From: JAKLQR01 sp963753165
Lineage (GTDB): Bacteria; Nitrospirota; Thermodesulfovibrionia; Thermodesulfovibrionales; SM23-35
Assembly (NCBI GenBank): GCA_963753165.1
Contig: CAVWBP010000009.1
Span: 1-64,000 of the forward strand
Direction: 5' to 3'
Length of the DNA: 64,000 bases
The stretch's first letter is position 1; every line of letters begins with the position of its first letter. Below the pieces are notes generated by a model, which was not told where the DNA came from, ran no database searches, and saw nothing but the letters and a program-made list of their open reading frames with translations. The position numbers and the translations under genes were made by a program. Below, in pieces: positions 49,799 through 59,686 of the stretch.

Positions 49799-50401
49799 AT
49801 GAAAATATCGGTCATACTTGCTCACCCTGATAAAAAAAGCTTTAACCACGCCATAGCGGCAACCGCCATTGAAACCCTGAAGAGAAATGGTCATAAGGTA
49901 TTTTTCCATGATTTATATGAAGAGAAATTTGATCCGATATTATTCACAGAAGAAATACCAAAGGATGTTGCGTTGCCTGCTGAAATAGAAATGCATTGCG
50001 GGGAGATTTCAGAGGCAGAGGGAATTGTTCTTGTCCATCCAAACTGGTGGGGACAGCCCCCGGCAATCCTGAAAGGATGGGTCGACAGAGTTATTCGCCC
50101 CGGAGTAGCGTATGAATTTCTTGAAGACGACAAAGGAGAGGGAGTTCCCCGTGGTTTATTGAAGGCAGAATCAGCTGTCGTTTTTAATACTTCGAACACG
50201 GAAACTGAAAGAGAAAAAAACGTATTCGGGGACCCTCTTGAAGCCATATGGAAAAACTGTATTTTTGACCTTTGCGGGGTTAAGAACTTCTACCGGAGGA
50301 TGTTCAATATCATAGTCACCAGCACAGAGGAACAAAGAAAAGAGTGGCTGCAGGAAGTCAGACAGACGGTTGATAAATATTTCCCCGGGTCTGTTCACTA
50401 A
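49799..50401 (+). CDS. NAD(P)H dehydrogenase (quinone), flavodoxin-like fold
   Basis: A 200-residue cytosolic flavoenzyme of the NQO1/KefF/MdaB fold. It opens MKISVILAHPDKKSFNHAIAATAIETLKRNGHKVFFHDLYEEKFDP. The flavin-binding loop follows (EGIVLVHPNWWGQPPAILKGWVDRVIRPGVAYEF), and later FNTSNTE and FGDPLEAIWKN. It probably reduces quinones by two electrons. It is divergent from the nitroreductase gene, with about 210 bases between starts. The mRNA leader carries an AAGGAGCGAG ribosome binding site. Confidence 0.85.
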   Translation: MKISVILAHPDKKSFNHAIAATAIETLKRNGHKVFFHDLYEEKFDPILFTEEIPKDVALPAEIEMHCGEISEAEGIVLVHPNWWGQPPAILKGWVDRVIRPGVAYEFLEDDKGEGVPRGLLKAESAVVFNTSNTETEREKNVFGDPLEAIWKNCIFDLCGVKNFYRRMFNIIVTSTEEQRKEWLQEVRQTVDKYFPGSVH

Positions 50402-50446
50402 AAGACGTCATATGTCTCAGTTTACTTATGGTACAGTCGGGGACTC

Positions 50447-52474
50447 TCAATTTTCGAACATCGCCTTTATATTCGCGAAAAACTTTTTCGCGTAGACCTT
50501 CTCCTGTTCGGGGTCAAGGTTCTCGAACCTTTCGATCTTCTTGACCGCCTCATCGGGGAGTTCCTGTAAAAATCTGGAGGGAAGGGAACTCTTCTCTTTC
50601 CCGTACCTCGATCTGTGTTCTGTGCGGGTAAGGTAAAGTTCGTTCATGGCCCTTGTTATTCCGACATAAAACAGCCGTCTTTCCTCTTCAATATCTTCAT
50701 CCCTGTCCGCCGATTTCCTGTGGGGCAGCATATCCTCTTCCACACCCGCAATGAATACCACGGGGAATTCCAGTCCTTTCGCCGAATGAAAAGATATGAG
50801 GGTGACGCCCCGGCCCCCTTTTTCCTCTTTCTCTTTCATCAGATCCGTAAGGGCCATTGTTTCGAGGAAGCCGTGGAGGGAAGGTGATTCTTCCGCTGAT
50901 TCATAATAACTAAGGGAATCGATTAAACCGTCCATATTTTCCACCCTCTTAAACGCAGCCTCAGGGGTCTTATAAAGCCCAACAATATAGTCCCTGTAAC
51001 CGATCTCCCCGGTGAGCGCTTTCAGAAGCTTGCCCATGCCTGTACCACGGCCTTTGTTGAACAGGTCCCGGTAACGGGCAATAAGCGCGAAGAGAGCTTC
51101 CGCAGAGGCAGCTGCCTTTTGACTGAGGGCCGGAACCTCGCGGGCCTTTCCGAATGCATCGAGGAGGCCCAGGGAATTGGACTGTGCAAAATCAGACAGA
51201 GCAGCCAGGGCGGAAGTTCCAATGCCTCTTTTCGGCGCACCGGCGACCCTCAAAAGACTCAGATCGTCGGACGGGTTTGCGATTATCTTAAGATAAGCCG
51301 CAAGGTCTTTGATCTCCTTATGTTCGAAATAACTTGTACCCCCAACCACCAGGTAGGGGATCCGCTTGCTTCTCATGGCGGCCTCAAAAGGCCTCGAAAA
51401 TATATTTGCTCTGTAGAGAACGGCAAAATCCTCATAGGGGACGTTTCGATCGAACCTGATCATTTCGATCCTGTCGGCCACCCATTCTGCCTCACTTTCC
51501 GCATCGGCAGCCTTGAAAATATTTACCTTGGTGCCCGCGCCCCTTTCAGTCCAGAGAGACTTCTCCATTCTCCTCGTGTTGTTCCTTATCACCCCGTTTG
51601 CAGCGCAGAGTATATGTCCGAAGGAGCGGTAATTCTGTTCGAGCCTCACTGTTACAGTCCCTGGAAAATCTTTCTCGAAATCAAGGATATTGCCCAGGTC
51701 AGCGCCTCTCCATCCGTATATCGACTGGTCGTCGTCCCCGACCACGCAGAGGTTTCTCCTCTCGCCTGCGAGAAGCTTGATTAATTCATACTGAACGCGG
51801 TTCGTGTCCTGATATTCGTCGACCATGATATGCCTGAATCTCTCCCGGTATTTTTCACACACAGCCGGATATTCCCTGAAAAGCCTCAGGGTAAAAAGCA
51901 AGAGGTCATCAAAGTCGAGGGCATTCAGAGACTGCAAGGCCTTGCGATATCGCGGATAGAGCATCGCAGAGATCTCCTCAATAGGCTTATCCGGGGGAGC
52001 TGCACCGGACGGAACAAGATCGTTCTTTGTCCTGCTGATTCTCTCCAGGATGGACTCCGCCTTGAAACTCTTGTCGGAGAATCTGATGTCGGAGAGGATA
52101 TTTCTCAGGAGCGAGACCTGCTCCGAGGTATCATAAATAGTGAAGTCCTTTCTAAAGCCAAGGCATTCAATTTCGCGCCGCAGGATCTTCAGGCACAGAG
52201 AATGAAAGGTCGAGATGACGGGCGACCCGTTTTCGCCTCTTATCATGGCCTTTACCCTCTCCTTCATCTCCCTGGCCGCCTTATTCGTGAAGGTAACGGC
52301 AAGGACAGCTCCGGCCTTTACGCCCGTGTGTATAAGATATGCGGTCCGCACGGTAATGACCCTCGTCTTTCCTGAGCCCGCCCCGGCCAGGATGAGGAGG
52401 GGCCCCTCTGTATGCAGCACCGCTTCCTTCTGTCTGGGATTGAGACACGCCAGTTCTTTCCTTATATCCATCAC
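50447..52474 (-). CDS. UvrD/PcrA/Rep-type DNA helicase
   Basis: Superfamily 1 3'-5' helicase, 675 residues. All motifs are present: Q motif LNPRQKEAV, motif I LILAGAGSGKTRVIT, Ia VTFTNKAAREMKERV, II MVDEYQDTNRVQYEL, III VVGDDDQSIYGWRGAD, IV LEQNYRS, V VTLISFHSAKGLEFPVVFIAG and VI EERRLFYVGITRAMNELYLT. The C-terminal Tudor-like extension of full UvrD/PcrA is short or missing, closer to Rep length. Role in repair or replication restart. Start ATG at 52,474; a second Met follows at once. Confidence 0.93.
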   Translation of the reverse strand: MMDIRKELACLNPRQKEAVLHTEGPLLILAGAGSGKTRVITVRTAYLIHTGVKAGAVLAVTFTNKAAREMKERVKAMIRGENGSPVISTFHSLCLKILRREIECLGFRKDFTIYDTSEQVSLLRNILSDIRFSDKSFKAESILERISRTKNDLVPSGAAPPDKPIEEISAMLYPRYRKALQSLNALDFDDLLLFTLRLFREYPAVCEKYRERFRHIMVDEYQDTNRVQYELIKLLAGERRNLCVVGDDDQSIYGWRGADLGNILDFEKDFPGTVTVRLEQNYRSFGHILCAANGVIRNNTRRMEKSLWTERGAGTKVNIFKAADAESEAEWVADRIEMIRFDRNVPYEDFAVLYRANIFSRPFEAAMRSKRIPYLVVGGTSYFEHKEIKDLAAYLKIIANPSDDLSLLRVAGAPKRGIGTSALAALSDFAQSNSLGLLDAFGKAREVPALSQKAAASAEALFALIARYRDLFNKGRGTGMGKLLKALTGEIGYRDYIVGLYKTPEAAFKRVENMDGLIDSLSYYESAEESPSLHGFLETMALTDLMKEKEEKGGRGVTLISFHSAKGLEFPVVFIAGVEEDMLPHRKSADRDEDIEEERRLFYVGITRAMNELYLTRTEHRSRYGKEKSSLPSRFLQELPDEAVKKIERFENLDPEQEKVYAKKFFANIKAMFEN

Positions 52475-52724
52475 ATTCCTTTGTGTTTGTTATAGATCAG
52501 CTTCTCTGAAGCATATGAACGTAATCCTGCGGCAGGAAACATTCCCTCTGTTCACTTATCTGTTTCGGATATGTCTGACCGGAAAGCAGGATTGACAGAC
52601 CCGGCAGAACGCCGGAGAAAAGCATCTGACGTTTATATTACCCTTTTAACGGGGATAAGGTAAACCAATCCCAAAAGGTTATGATTATTTTCATTCCTCT
52701 CATAGTGAAACCCGCCAACTCCAT

Positions 52725-53903
52725 TTACGCAGCAACCGGTTTCCTGACATATATCCGGAATATCACCGCTGCGATGAAGAGCACAAAAGCGGCTGAGAGA
52801 AAAGAAACCGAAAAACCGAGATAAGCTGCCACGATACCCGATGCCAGCGGCCCGGTTGTATGCCCGATGTCCATAATTGAGCCGAGAACACCCATTGCCG
52901 AACCGTGGGTTTCCTGCCTGCTGAGGTCAGCGATGAACGCCGATGTTGCAGAGGTGACGAGTGAAAGGCTCAGCCCGAACAGTACGCTCAGGACGAGCAG
53001 AGGCAGAAACATTGTGAAGAGGGAAAAACTTCCGATACATGCTGCGCCGACTACTGCGCCTGCGAATATCTGCGGCCTTCTTCCGTGCCTGTCGGAAAAT
53101 CTTCCCATGAGCGGCTTGGTGAGCGCAAGGGTAATGACCTGAGCCGACAGAAATATCCCGATGTGATATGCGGTGAGCCCTTTCTGTAGGGAATAGAGCG
53201 GCAGGAATGTCTCAAACGTCCCGTAGGCAAACAGGATTGCTGCTTCAACGGTACAGGTAAGCAGGATTGTCCTGCTGGATATCACCGATTTGAACGCCCG
53301 TGCGGTTTCATCCCAGGATTTCTTCTCTTTCCGCTCCTTTGCAGGAGAAGGGATGCCCAAAGTAAGGAGGAGGGCGATAACCCCTGCCCCGCCGCATACA
53401 AAATACACAACCTTGTAACTCAATCCCGGATTGAAAACCATTGCCCCTATGATGCTTCCGCCTGCCAATGGAGCCATGAACCTTCCGGCAAGGGTGGCCG
53501 TCGAAAACCATCCCAGCTTCTCCCCCCGCTCTTCATGAAAGAGGTCGGCGACCAAGGCCATTCCGACCGGGATAAATATCGCAGTGGCAAAGCCATGGTA
53601 GAAGCGTATGAGGGCAAGATGCCAGAGACTCGTGGCCAGAGGATAAAGAAACGGGGCGGTCGAGAATATTAGGAGAGAAAAGACGAGCATCCTTTTTCTT
53701 CCGAACCTGTCCGAAAGAAGCCCTGCAGGGATGCTCGCGATTATCCCCGCAAATGCGGAAACAGAGGCAATGAACCCCACACCCGCAGGGTCCGCGCCGA
53801 GATGCGTGGCGAACAGCGGAAGCACAGGGCTCTTTGATATTGTAGAGCTGAATATGGCAAAAAGCCCTGCGCTGCAGAGCATAAGAAAGGGACTCAATTT
53901 CAT
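52725..53903 (-). CDS. MFS transporter
   Basis: A 392-residue integral membrane protein with about 12 hydrophobic segments. The loop between helices 2 and 3 has the MFS signature GLLSDRFGRKRML, and the equivalent loop in the second half is MGRFSDRHGRRPQIF. The N-terminus KLSPFLMLCSAGLFAIFSSTISKSPVLPLFATHLGADPAGVG is typical of drug or sugar efflux members. Substrate cannot be inferred. Convergent with the Yip1 gene to its right only in coordinates; the starts of the two genes are divergent with about 185 bases between. Confidence 0.9.
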   Translation of the reverse strand: MKLSPFLMLCSAGLFAIFSSTISKSPVLPLFATHLGADPAGVGFIASVSAFAGIIASIPAGLLSDRFGRKRMLVFSLLIFSTAPFLYPLATSLWHLALIRFYHGFATAIFIPVGMALVADLFHEERGEKLGWFSTATLAGRFMAPLAGGSIIGAMVFNPGLSYKVVYFVCGGAGVIALLLTLGIPSPAKERKEKKSWDETARAFKSVISSRTILLTCTVEAAILFAYGTFETFLPLYSLQKGLTAYHIGIFLSAQVITLALTKPLMGRFSDRHGRRPQIFAGAVVGAACIGSFSLFTMFLPLLVLSVLFGLSLSLVTSATSAFIADLSRQETHGSAMGVLGSIMDIGHTTGPLASGIVAAYLGFSVSFLSAAFVLFIAAVIFRIYVRKPVAA

Positions 53904-54087
53904 TCTTTCCTCTGTTGTCAGGGGGATACATTCCTGACAATATGGAGAAGGGTGTTCACATTCTGTAAATCAATCTTACTTAATTGTATCCTATCACATC
54001 ACCGACACCATCCTCCGGGCGAAATATTTATTGGCAAATTGACACAGGCAGATACTTCCTCTAAACTATTCCGAACAGGGGAAAACC

Positions 54088-54660
54088 ATGCAATTCGCTG
54101 AGAAGATCAAAAACATTATTCTGCGGCCCAAAGAGGTTTGGCCAAAGCTCAGGGATGAGCAGACTTCGATGGGGTCACTCTATATGTATGCGATAATACT
54201 CGCAGCCGTTTCTGCCGCCGCAAAGCTCATCGGCATAAACCTGATCGGCTCGCCCATGATGGAGGTCAGCTTCGGAAAATTCACCGTATCGTATTTCTGG
54301 AGCGTCGTTTTTTCCTACCTGTTCTCCCTCGTCGGCGTCAAAATCATCTCTATCATAGTCGATGCTCTCGCTCCCCGGTTCGGCTCCGAAAGGAACATGC
54401 TCAATGCTACACGGGCTGTAATATATTCGTGGGTACCGTACTGGATAGCAGGCATTCTTTTTCTCATTCCGTATCTCTCAATAATTGTCCTTGCCGCGTC
54501 ATTTTACAGCATCTATGTCTTCTCCATCGGACTGCCGGTAATGATGGGAACTCCCGAGGAAAAATCGTTTGGCTATGTTCTTGCCGTCATCGTACTCAGC
54601 ACCCTTGTGTTCTTCCTCATGGGTGGTGCTGCAGGCCTGATACTGGGCGTTTCCGGATGA
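54088..54660 (+). CDS. Yip1-family membrane protein
   Basis: A 190-residue protein with about five membrane segments and a short cytoplasmic N-terminus (MQFAEKIKNIILRPKEVWPKLRDEQTSMGSLYMYAIILAAVSAA). The start with PKEVWPKL before the first membrane helix is usual in bacterial Yip1-domain proteins. Further motifs: ATRAVIYSWVPYWIAGILFLIPYLSIIVLAASFYSIYVFSIGLPVMM. Function is unknown in bacteria. The stop is 3 bases from the stop of kdsA on the other strand. Confidence 0.85.
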   Translation: MQFAEKIKNIILRPKEVWPKLRDEQTSMGSLYMYAIILAAVSAAAKLIGINLIGSPMMEVSFGKFTVSYFWSVVFSYLFSLVGVKIISIIVDALAPRFGSERNMLNATRAVIYSWVPYWIAGILFLIPYLSIIVLAASFYSIYVFSIGLPVMMGTPEEKSFGYVLAVIVLSTLVFFLMGGAAGLILGVSG

Positions 54661-54662
54661 GG

Positions 54663-55490
54663 TTAAGAAAAGCTTCTTACAGAGTCGTGGATTGTTTTGA
54701 TATGTGAGAGCATTTCTTCGAGGTCATCGAGCCTGATCATGTTCGGCCCGTCGCACAATGCCTTGTCGGGGTCGGGGTGCACCTCCAGAAAAAGCCCGTC
54801 CACACCGACAGCAACAGCCGCCCGTGCAAGGGGCTCTGCAAATTCTCTCTGACCGCCCGAACTTGTTCCCATACCGCCGGGAAGCTGAAGGCTGTGGGTC
54901 ACATCGAAGATTACCGGATATCCGGATGAGCGGATGACAGGGAAAGCCCTGAAATCAACAATAAGATTGTTATAACCAAATGATGTCCCCCGTTCAGTGA
55001 TGAACACCTTATGATTTCCTGTTGCAATGAATTTCTCTATGATATTCCTGATATCCCAGGGAGCAAGGAACTGGCCCTTTTTGATGTTTACCGGTTTTCC
55101 TGTATTCGCCGCCGCAAGAATAAGGTCTGTCTGCCTGCACAGGAAGGCCGGTATCTGGATGACGTCCAGAACTTTCGCAGCAACCCGGACCTCTTCCACT
55201 GAATGGACATCGGAAATAATGGGGATGCCGAACCTGCTCCGGACTTCAGAGAGCATTTTCAGCCCCTTTTCGATACCGGGCCCCCTGAATGAAGATACGG
55301 ACGTGCGGTTCGCCTTGTCATAAGAGCTTTTAAAGAGAAGCGGGAATCCGAGAGTCTTGCAAATCCTTTGCAGCCTGTCCGCGGTCTGGAAAAGGATTTC
55401 TTCGTTCTCCAGAACACAGGGTCCTGCGATGAGAAAAAGCGGGTTGCTGCCTCCAAGGGCGCTCTTGCCTATCGTGATTTCCCTTGTCAA
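54663..55490 (-). CDS. kdsA: 3-deoxy-D-manno-octulosonate 8-phosphate synthase
   Basis: Condenses phosphoenolpyruvate with arabinose-5-phosphate to make Kdo-8-phosphate. The 275-residue protein shows LFLIAGPCVLENEE near the start, FKSSYDKANRTSVSSFRGPGIEKGL, DVHSVEEV, IPAFLCRQTDLILAAANTGKPVNIKKGQFLAPWDI, ERGTSFGYNNLIVDFRA, DVTHSLQLPGG, and the C-terminal metal-site region GLFLEVHPDPDKALCDGPNMI. Last of a three-gene operon, 3 bases after pyrG. Confidence 0.97.
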   Translation of the reverse strand: MTREITIGKSALGGSNPLFLIAGPCVLENEEILFQTADRLQRICKTLGFPLLFKSSYDKANRTSVSSFRGPGIEKGLKMLSEVRSRFGIPIISDVHSVEEVRVAAKVLDVIQIPAFLCRQTDLILAAANTGKPVNIKKGQFLAPWDIRNIIEKFIATGNHKVFITERGTSFGYNNLIVDFRAFPVIRSSGYPVIFDVTHSLQLPGGMGTSSGGQREFAEPLARAAVAVGVDGLFLEVHPDPDKALCDGPNMIRLDDLEEMLSHIKTIHDSVRSFS

Positions 55491-55493
55491 CAG

Positions 55494-57170
55494 CTATATG
55501 CCCCTGCTTTTTTCTTCCGACTTTATTCCCATTTCAGGGAACAAGGACCCCTTCCCCTTGAGCGCTGCCCCTATAAAGGCCCTGAAAAGCGGATGCGGGT
55601 CCGTGGGTCTTGACTTGAATTCCGGATGGAACTGGCATCCGAGAAACCAGGGATGGTCCTCGATTTCGATAATCTCGACAAGCTCGGCGTCGGGACTCAA
55701 TCCGCTGATCTTCATGCCGTTCCGGGTAAAGATGCCCCTGTAGGCGTTATTGAATTCATATCTGTGCCTGTGCCGCTCGGATATCTCTTTTATCCCATAC
55801 GCCTTGTACGCCTGGGTGCCCGGCTCAAGCATGCACGGATATGCGCCAAGCCTCATCGTCCCTCCCTTATGGGAGTTCTCCGAGCGTATTTCAACCCGTT
55901 CTTTCCTGAAGTCATACCACCGTTCCATCAGGTAAATAACCGGCTCTTTCGTATTCAGATCGAACTCCGTGCTGTTGGCTGCGAGTTCGCATACATTCCG
56001 GGCGAACTCTATAACCGCGCATTGCATGCCGAGGCATATGCCGAAATAGGGGATTTTCTTCTCACGGGCAAAGCGGATGGTCTTCACTTTCCCCTCGATA
56101 CCCCTGTAACCGAACCCCCCCGGCACGAGGATGCCATCGACATCGGTCAGAAACTTTTCCGGACCGTGAATTTCTATCTCTTCTGAATCAATCCACTGCA
56201 GGTTCACCCGTGCGTCGTTCGCGATGCCTCCATGGATAAGCGCTTCTATGAGGCTCTTATATGAATCCTTAAGGCCTGTATATTTCCCAACGATAGCGAT
56301 CGTGACTTCGTGCTTAGGCTCTTTGATTTTTCTTACGATGTCCTTCCATTGGGACAATTCAGGTTCCCGGGAGGAAAGATTGAATTTCCTTTCGATGAGG
56401 TGATCAAGACCTTCCGAGTGAAGGTCGAGAGGAATTTCATAGGTTGTTTCGACATCACGGGCGGAGATTACCGCATCGGGATCGAGGTTGCAATGGATAG
56501 CGATCTTTTTCTTCACATCCGGCGGCAGGTGTCTTTCCGTCCTGCAGAGGAGGATGTCGGGCTGAATACCGATCTCTCTGAACTCCTTGACACTGTGCTG
56601 CGTCGGTTTCGTCTTCAGTTCTCCGGCACTTTTGATAAACGGGATAAGGGTAAGGTGTATGTAGAGAACGTTTTCTCTTCCCACCTCGTAGCGGAACTGA
56701 CGTATTGCCTCAAGGAACGGGAGGCTTTCGATATCACCGATCGTTCCCCCTATCTCCACAATGACAACGTCATAATCGTTGCTCACTGATTTTATGGCCT
56801 GCTTGATTTCATCGGTAATGTGAGGGACTACCTGGACCGTCTCCCCGAGATAATCTCCCCGCCTTTCCTTGGTAATCACACTGTAATAAATTTTTCCGGT
56901 CGTATAATTATTCCTCTGTGATGTCCTTACCGAGGTGTACCGTTCATAATGACCGAGGTCCAGATCCGTCTCTGCTCCATCGTCTGTCACAAAGACCTCG
57001 CCGTGCTGGAACGGACTCAACGTGCCGGGATCCACGTTGATATACGGGTCAAGCTTCTGGAGTGTTACCTTCAGCCCTTTTGCCTCAAGGAGCGCTCCGG
57101 TGGCTGCCGCAGCAATCCCCTTGCCAAGCGCTGAAACAACCCCGCCTGTCACAAAGATGTATTTAGCCAT
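55494..57170 (-). CDS. pyrG: CTP synthase
   Basis: Makes CTP from UTP with ammonia from glutamine. The 558-residue protein has the N-terminal synthase domain (KYIFVTGGVVSALGKGIAAAATGALLEAKGLKVTLQKLDPYINVDPGTLSPFQHGEVFVTDDGAETDLDLGHYERY) and the C-terminal class I glutaminase domain (ILVPGGFGYRGIEGK, nucleophile Cys in FGICLGMQ, catalytic His and Glu in GCQFHPEF). CTP is also the co-substrate of KdsB, whose gene overlaps its start by 22 bases. Co-expression therefore supplies both substrates of CMP-Kdo synthesis. Confidence 0.98.
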   Translation of the reverse strand: MAKYIFVTGGVVSALGKGIAAAATGALLEAKGLKVTLQKLDPYINVDPGTLSPFQHGEVFVTDDGAETDLDLGHYERYTSVRTSQRNNYTTGKIYYSVITKERRGDYLGETVQVVPHITDEIKQAIKSVSNDYDVVIVEIGGTIGDIESLPFLEAIRQFRYEVGRENVLYIHLTLIPFIKSAGELKTKPTQHSVKEFREIGIQPDILLCRTERHLPPDVKKKIAIHCNLDPDAVISARDVETTYEIPLDLHSEGLDHLIERKFNLSSREPELSQWKDIVRKIKEPKHEVTIAIVGKYTGLKDSYKSLIEALIHGGIANDARVNLQWIDSEEIEIHGPEKFLTDVDGILVPGGFGYRGIEGKVKTIRFAREKKIPYFGICLGMQCAVIEFARNVCELAANSTEFDLNTKEPVIYLMERWYDFRKERVEIRSENSHKGGTMRLGAYPCMLEPGTQAYKAYGIKEISERHRHRYEFNNAYRGIFTRNGMKISGLSPDAELVEIIEIEDHPWFLGCQFHPEFKSRPTDPHPLFRAFIGAALKGKGSLFPEMGIKSEEKSRGI

Positions 57171-57886
57171 TCTTCCACCCTTTCCAGGTCCTGGGGTGTA
57201 TCAACCCCGTAGGTTTCAAAAAATGTTTCTTTCACTTTGATCCTTATTCCGTGCTCAAGTGCCCTTAACTGTTCGAGCTTCTCTATCTGCTCGAGATACG
57301 ATGGTTGCATGCGGGTAAGAGTGAGGAGAGTATCCCTGCGATAACTGTAAATACCGATGTGCTTGTAACAGGCATATTCTGCCTGCAGTTCAGAGTGTGA
57401 AGCGAGAAAAGGGATTTGTGAACGGGAGAAATAGAGCGCGAATCCTTCACTGCTGGAGACTACCTTTACTACGTTCGGGTCCATAATCTCCTGTTTCTCT
57501 TGTATCTTCTTTGCCAGTGTTCCCATGGAAGCCCGTGTGTCGTCGAGCAGGGAGATTACCTCATCAATCATATCGGGACGTATCAGCGGTTCGTCAGCCT
57601 GTACATTGACAATTATATCACAATCCAGAGAGAGGGCAACCTCTGCTATCCTGTCTGTGCCCGAAGGATGTTTTTTATCCGTCATAACTGCCTTCCCGCC
57701 GAATTCAGACACCTTTTCGAAGATAGTCTCACTGTCTGTTGCGATGATGACATCGGTTGAGAGGCTGGCCAGTTTTGCGTTTTCGTACACATGCTGGACA
57801 ATCGGTTTCCCTTTCAGGGGACAAAGGAGCTTCCCCGGGAAACGGGCAGATTGAAAACGGGCAGGGATAATGACTATTGCAGTCAT
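57149..57886 (-). CDS. kdsB: 3-deoxy-manno-octulosonate cytidylyltransferase
   Basis: Activates Kdo as CMP-Kdo for LPS assembly. The 245-residue protein opens AIVIIPARFQSARFPGKLL, with the nucleotide-binding loop, and continues IIATDSETI, KHPSGTDRIAEV, VNVQADEPLI and YKHIGIYSYRRDTLL, ending FFETYGVDTPQDLERVEEWL. All are standard KdsB landmarks. First gene of the kdsB-pyrG-kdsA operon; its end overlaps the pyrG start by 22 bases. Confidence 0.96.
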   Translation of the reverse strand: MTAIVIIPARFQSARFPGKLLCPLKGKPIVQHVYENAKLASLSTDVIIATDSETIFEKVSEFGGKAVMTDKKHPSGTDRIAEVALSLDCDIIVNVQADEPLIRPDMIDEVISLLDDTRASMGTLAKKIQEKQEIMDPNVVKVVSSSEGFALYFSRSQIPFLASHSELQAEYACYKHIGIYSYRRDTLLTLTRMQPSYLEQIEKLEQLRALEHGIRIKVKETFFETYGVDTPQDLERVEEWLNTSL

Positions 57887-57998
57887 AAAAATTCGTCTTT
57901 ATTATAGTCTATCCGACATTACTTGACAACAGTTCTTTGATATTCCAAAATAAACATTCTGGAAATATTGGCAATTCCCCCCAAGGAGGAAAATCATT

Positions 57999-58688
57999 TT
58001 GGATTATCTTTCGCTGATAAGGAGCCTTCTTCTCGCTGCAGTCCCTATCCTCATCTCGATTACGTTTCACGAGATTGCTCATGGATACACCGCCTACAAA
58101 CTCGGCGACCCGACGGCAAAGATGATGGGCAGACTTACCATAAACCCAATTGCCCATATTGATCCGGTCGGCACGGTACTCATCCCGGTCATGCTGTTCA
58201 TCCTCTCAAACGGCAGCTTCATCTTCGGTTCGGCAAAGCCCGTGCCTGTGGCCTTCAATAATTTAAGGAATCCGAGGAGGGATTCAGCCCTGGTTTCAGC
58301 CGCGGGGCCTGCAACGAATATCATCCTCTCTTTCGTGAGCATCCTGTTGCTCATAGTCCTCTTCAAGGTCGCCCCTTCCCTTCCGTTGACTGTAAACGAG
58401 AGGATTATTGCACCCCTGGAACTTATGCTGAAATACAGCATCTCCTTTAATGTCTTTATTGCAGCGTTCAACCTCCTCCCTATCCCGCCGCTTGACGGGG
58501 GAAGGATTCTCACAAGCCTCCTTCCCGCACAGCATGCATATCAGTTCAGCAAACTCGAACCTTATGGCATTTTTATCGTACTTGCATTGTGGTTTTCGGG
58601 GATTGCCCGATATATTATTATGCCCATACAGGCTTTTATTGAATTAATTATCCGTATATTCCTTATTCCCTTCGGAGGTTTGATGTGA
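57999..58688 (+). CDS. Site-2-protease-like M50 zinc metalloprotease
   Basis: An intramembrane protease of 229 residues with about five hydrophobic segments. Catalytic motif ISITFHEIAHGYTA contains HExxH in the first part; the third ligand lies in NLLPIPPLDGGRIL, the N-x-x-P-x-x-P-x-D-G motif of the family. No PDZ domain, so it belongs to the short YwhC-like group rather than RseP. It starts with TTG behind a strong AAGGAGG. The stop overlaps the trpS start (ATGTGA-type overlap). Confidence 0.9.
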   Translation: MDYLSLIRSLLLAAVPILISITFHEIAHGYTAYKLGDPTAKMMGRLTINPIAHIDPVGTVLIPVMLFILSNGSFIFGSAKPVPVAFNNLRNPRRDSALVSAAGPATNIILSFVSILLLIVLFKVAPSLPLTVNERIIAPLELMLKYSISFNVFIAAFNLLPIPPLDGGRILTSLLPAQHAYQFSKLEPYGIFIVLALWFSGIARYIIMPIQAFIELIIRIFLIPFGGLM

Positions 58689-59668
58689 AAGAAAGAGTAT
58701 TAAGCGGCATGCAGTCAAGCGGTAAACTCCACCTTGGAAATCTCGTCGGCGCATTGAACAACTGGGTAAGACTCCAGGACACTTATGATTGTTACTACTT
58801 TATCGCTGACTGGCATTCACTGACCACAGGCTATGCAGACACCTCCGCGATAAAAGAATCAACCAGGGACATCCTCATCAACTTTCTCGCGGCAGGCCTC
58901 GACCCGGAAAAATGCACTCTCTTTATACAGTCAAGGATTCCCGAGCATGCTGAACTCCACCTGCTCCTGTCGATGATAACTCCTCTCGGCTGGCTGGAAC
59001 GGGTGCCGACCTACAAGGAAAAACAGCAGGAACTGAAAGAGAGAGACTTGTCCACCTATGGGTTCCTCGGCTATCCGTTGCTCCAGACCGCTGATATCAT
59101 TATCTACCGGGCGAAATATGTGCCTGTCGGAATCGACCAGGTTCCTCACCTTGAGATAAGCCGCGAGGTCGCACGCCGCTTCAACTACCTCTATAAGGAG
59201 ATATTCCCTGAGCCTGAGGCTTTGCTCACAGAATTTCCGAAGGTTGTCGGCACTGACGGGAGAAAAATGTCGAAAAGCTATGAGAACGCGATCTATCTTT
59301 CTGACACTCCCCAGGAGGTTGAGCAGAAGATAAGGACTATGGTGACTGATCCTGCACGGGTAAAAAAGACCGATCCGGGAGATCCGGAATTATCTCCCGT
59401 GTATCAACTTCACAAGATATTTTCTTCAAAAGAGGAGATTGAGCAGGTTGCGGACGGATGCCGCACCGCAGGCATCGGCTGTATTGAGTGCAAGAAGATC
59501 CTCATCAGGAATGTATTCAGGGTTATGGAGCCGATCTGGGCGAAGCGTCAGGAACTTCTGAACAGTCCGGATACTCTTAACGAAATTGTGGAGCAGGGGA
59601 CTGATAAGGCCAAAAAGGTTGTGAGAGAGACCATGCACCTTGTCCGCGAGGCGATAGGGTTTTTCTAG
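58685..59668 (+). CDS. trpS: Tryptophanyl-tRNA synthetase
   Basis: Charges tRNA-Trp. The 327-residue class I enzyme has its HIGH-type motif in SGKLHLGNLVGAL, KMSKS in GTDGRKMSKSYENAIYLSD, and other landmarks (YFIADWHSLTTGY, SMITPLGWLERVPTYKEK, GFLGYPLLQTADIIIYRAKYVPVGIDQVPHLEISREVARRFN). The GTG start overlaps the end of the protease gene by 4 bases, so the two are likely translated in tandem. Confidence 0.97.
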   Translation: MKERVLSGMQSSGKLHLGNLVGALNNWVRLQDTYDCYYFIADWHSLTTGYADTSAIKESTRDILINFLAAGLDPEKCTLFIQSRIPEHAELHLLLSMITPLGWLERVPTYKEKQQELKERDLSTYGFLGYPLLQTADIIIYRAKYVPVGIDQVPHLEISREVARRFNYLYKEIFPEPEALLTEFPKVVGTDGRKMSKSYENAIYLSDTPQEVEQKIRTMVTDPARVKKTDPGDPELSPVYQLHKIFSSKEEIEQVADGCRTAGIGCIECKKILIRNVFRVMEPIWAKRQELLNSPDTLNEIVEQGTDKAKKVVRETMHLVREAIGFF

Positions 59669-59686
59669 CAGGCTATTTTTACAGTA

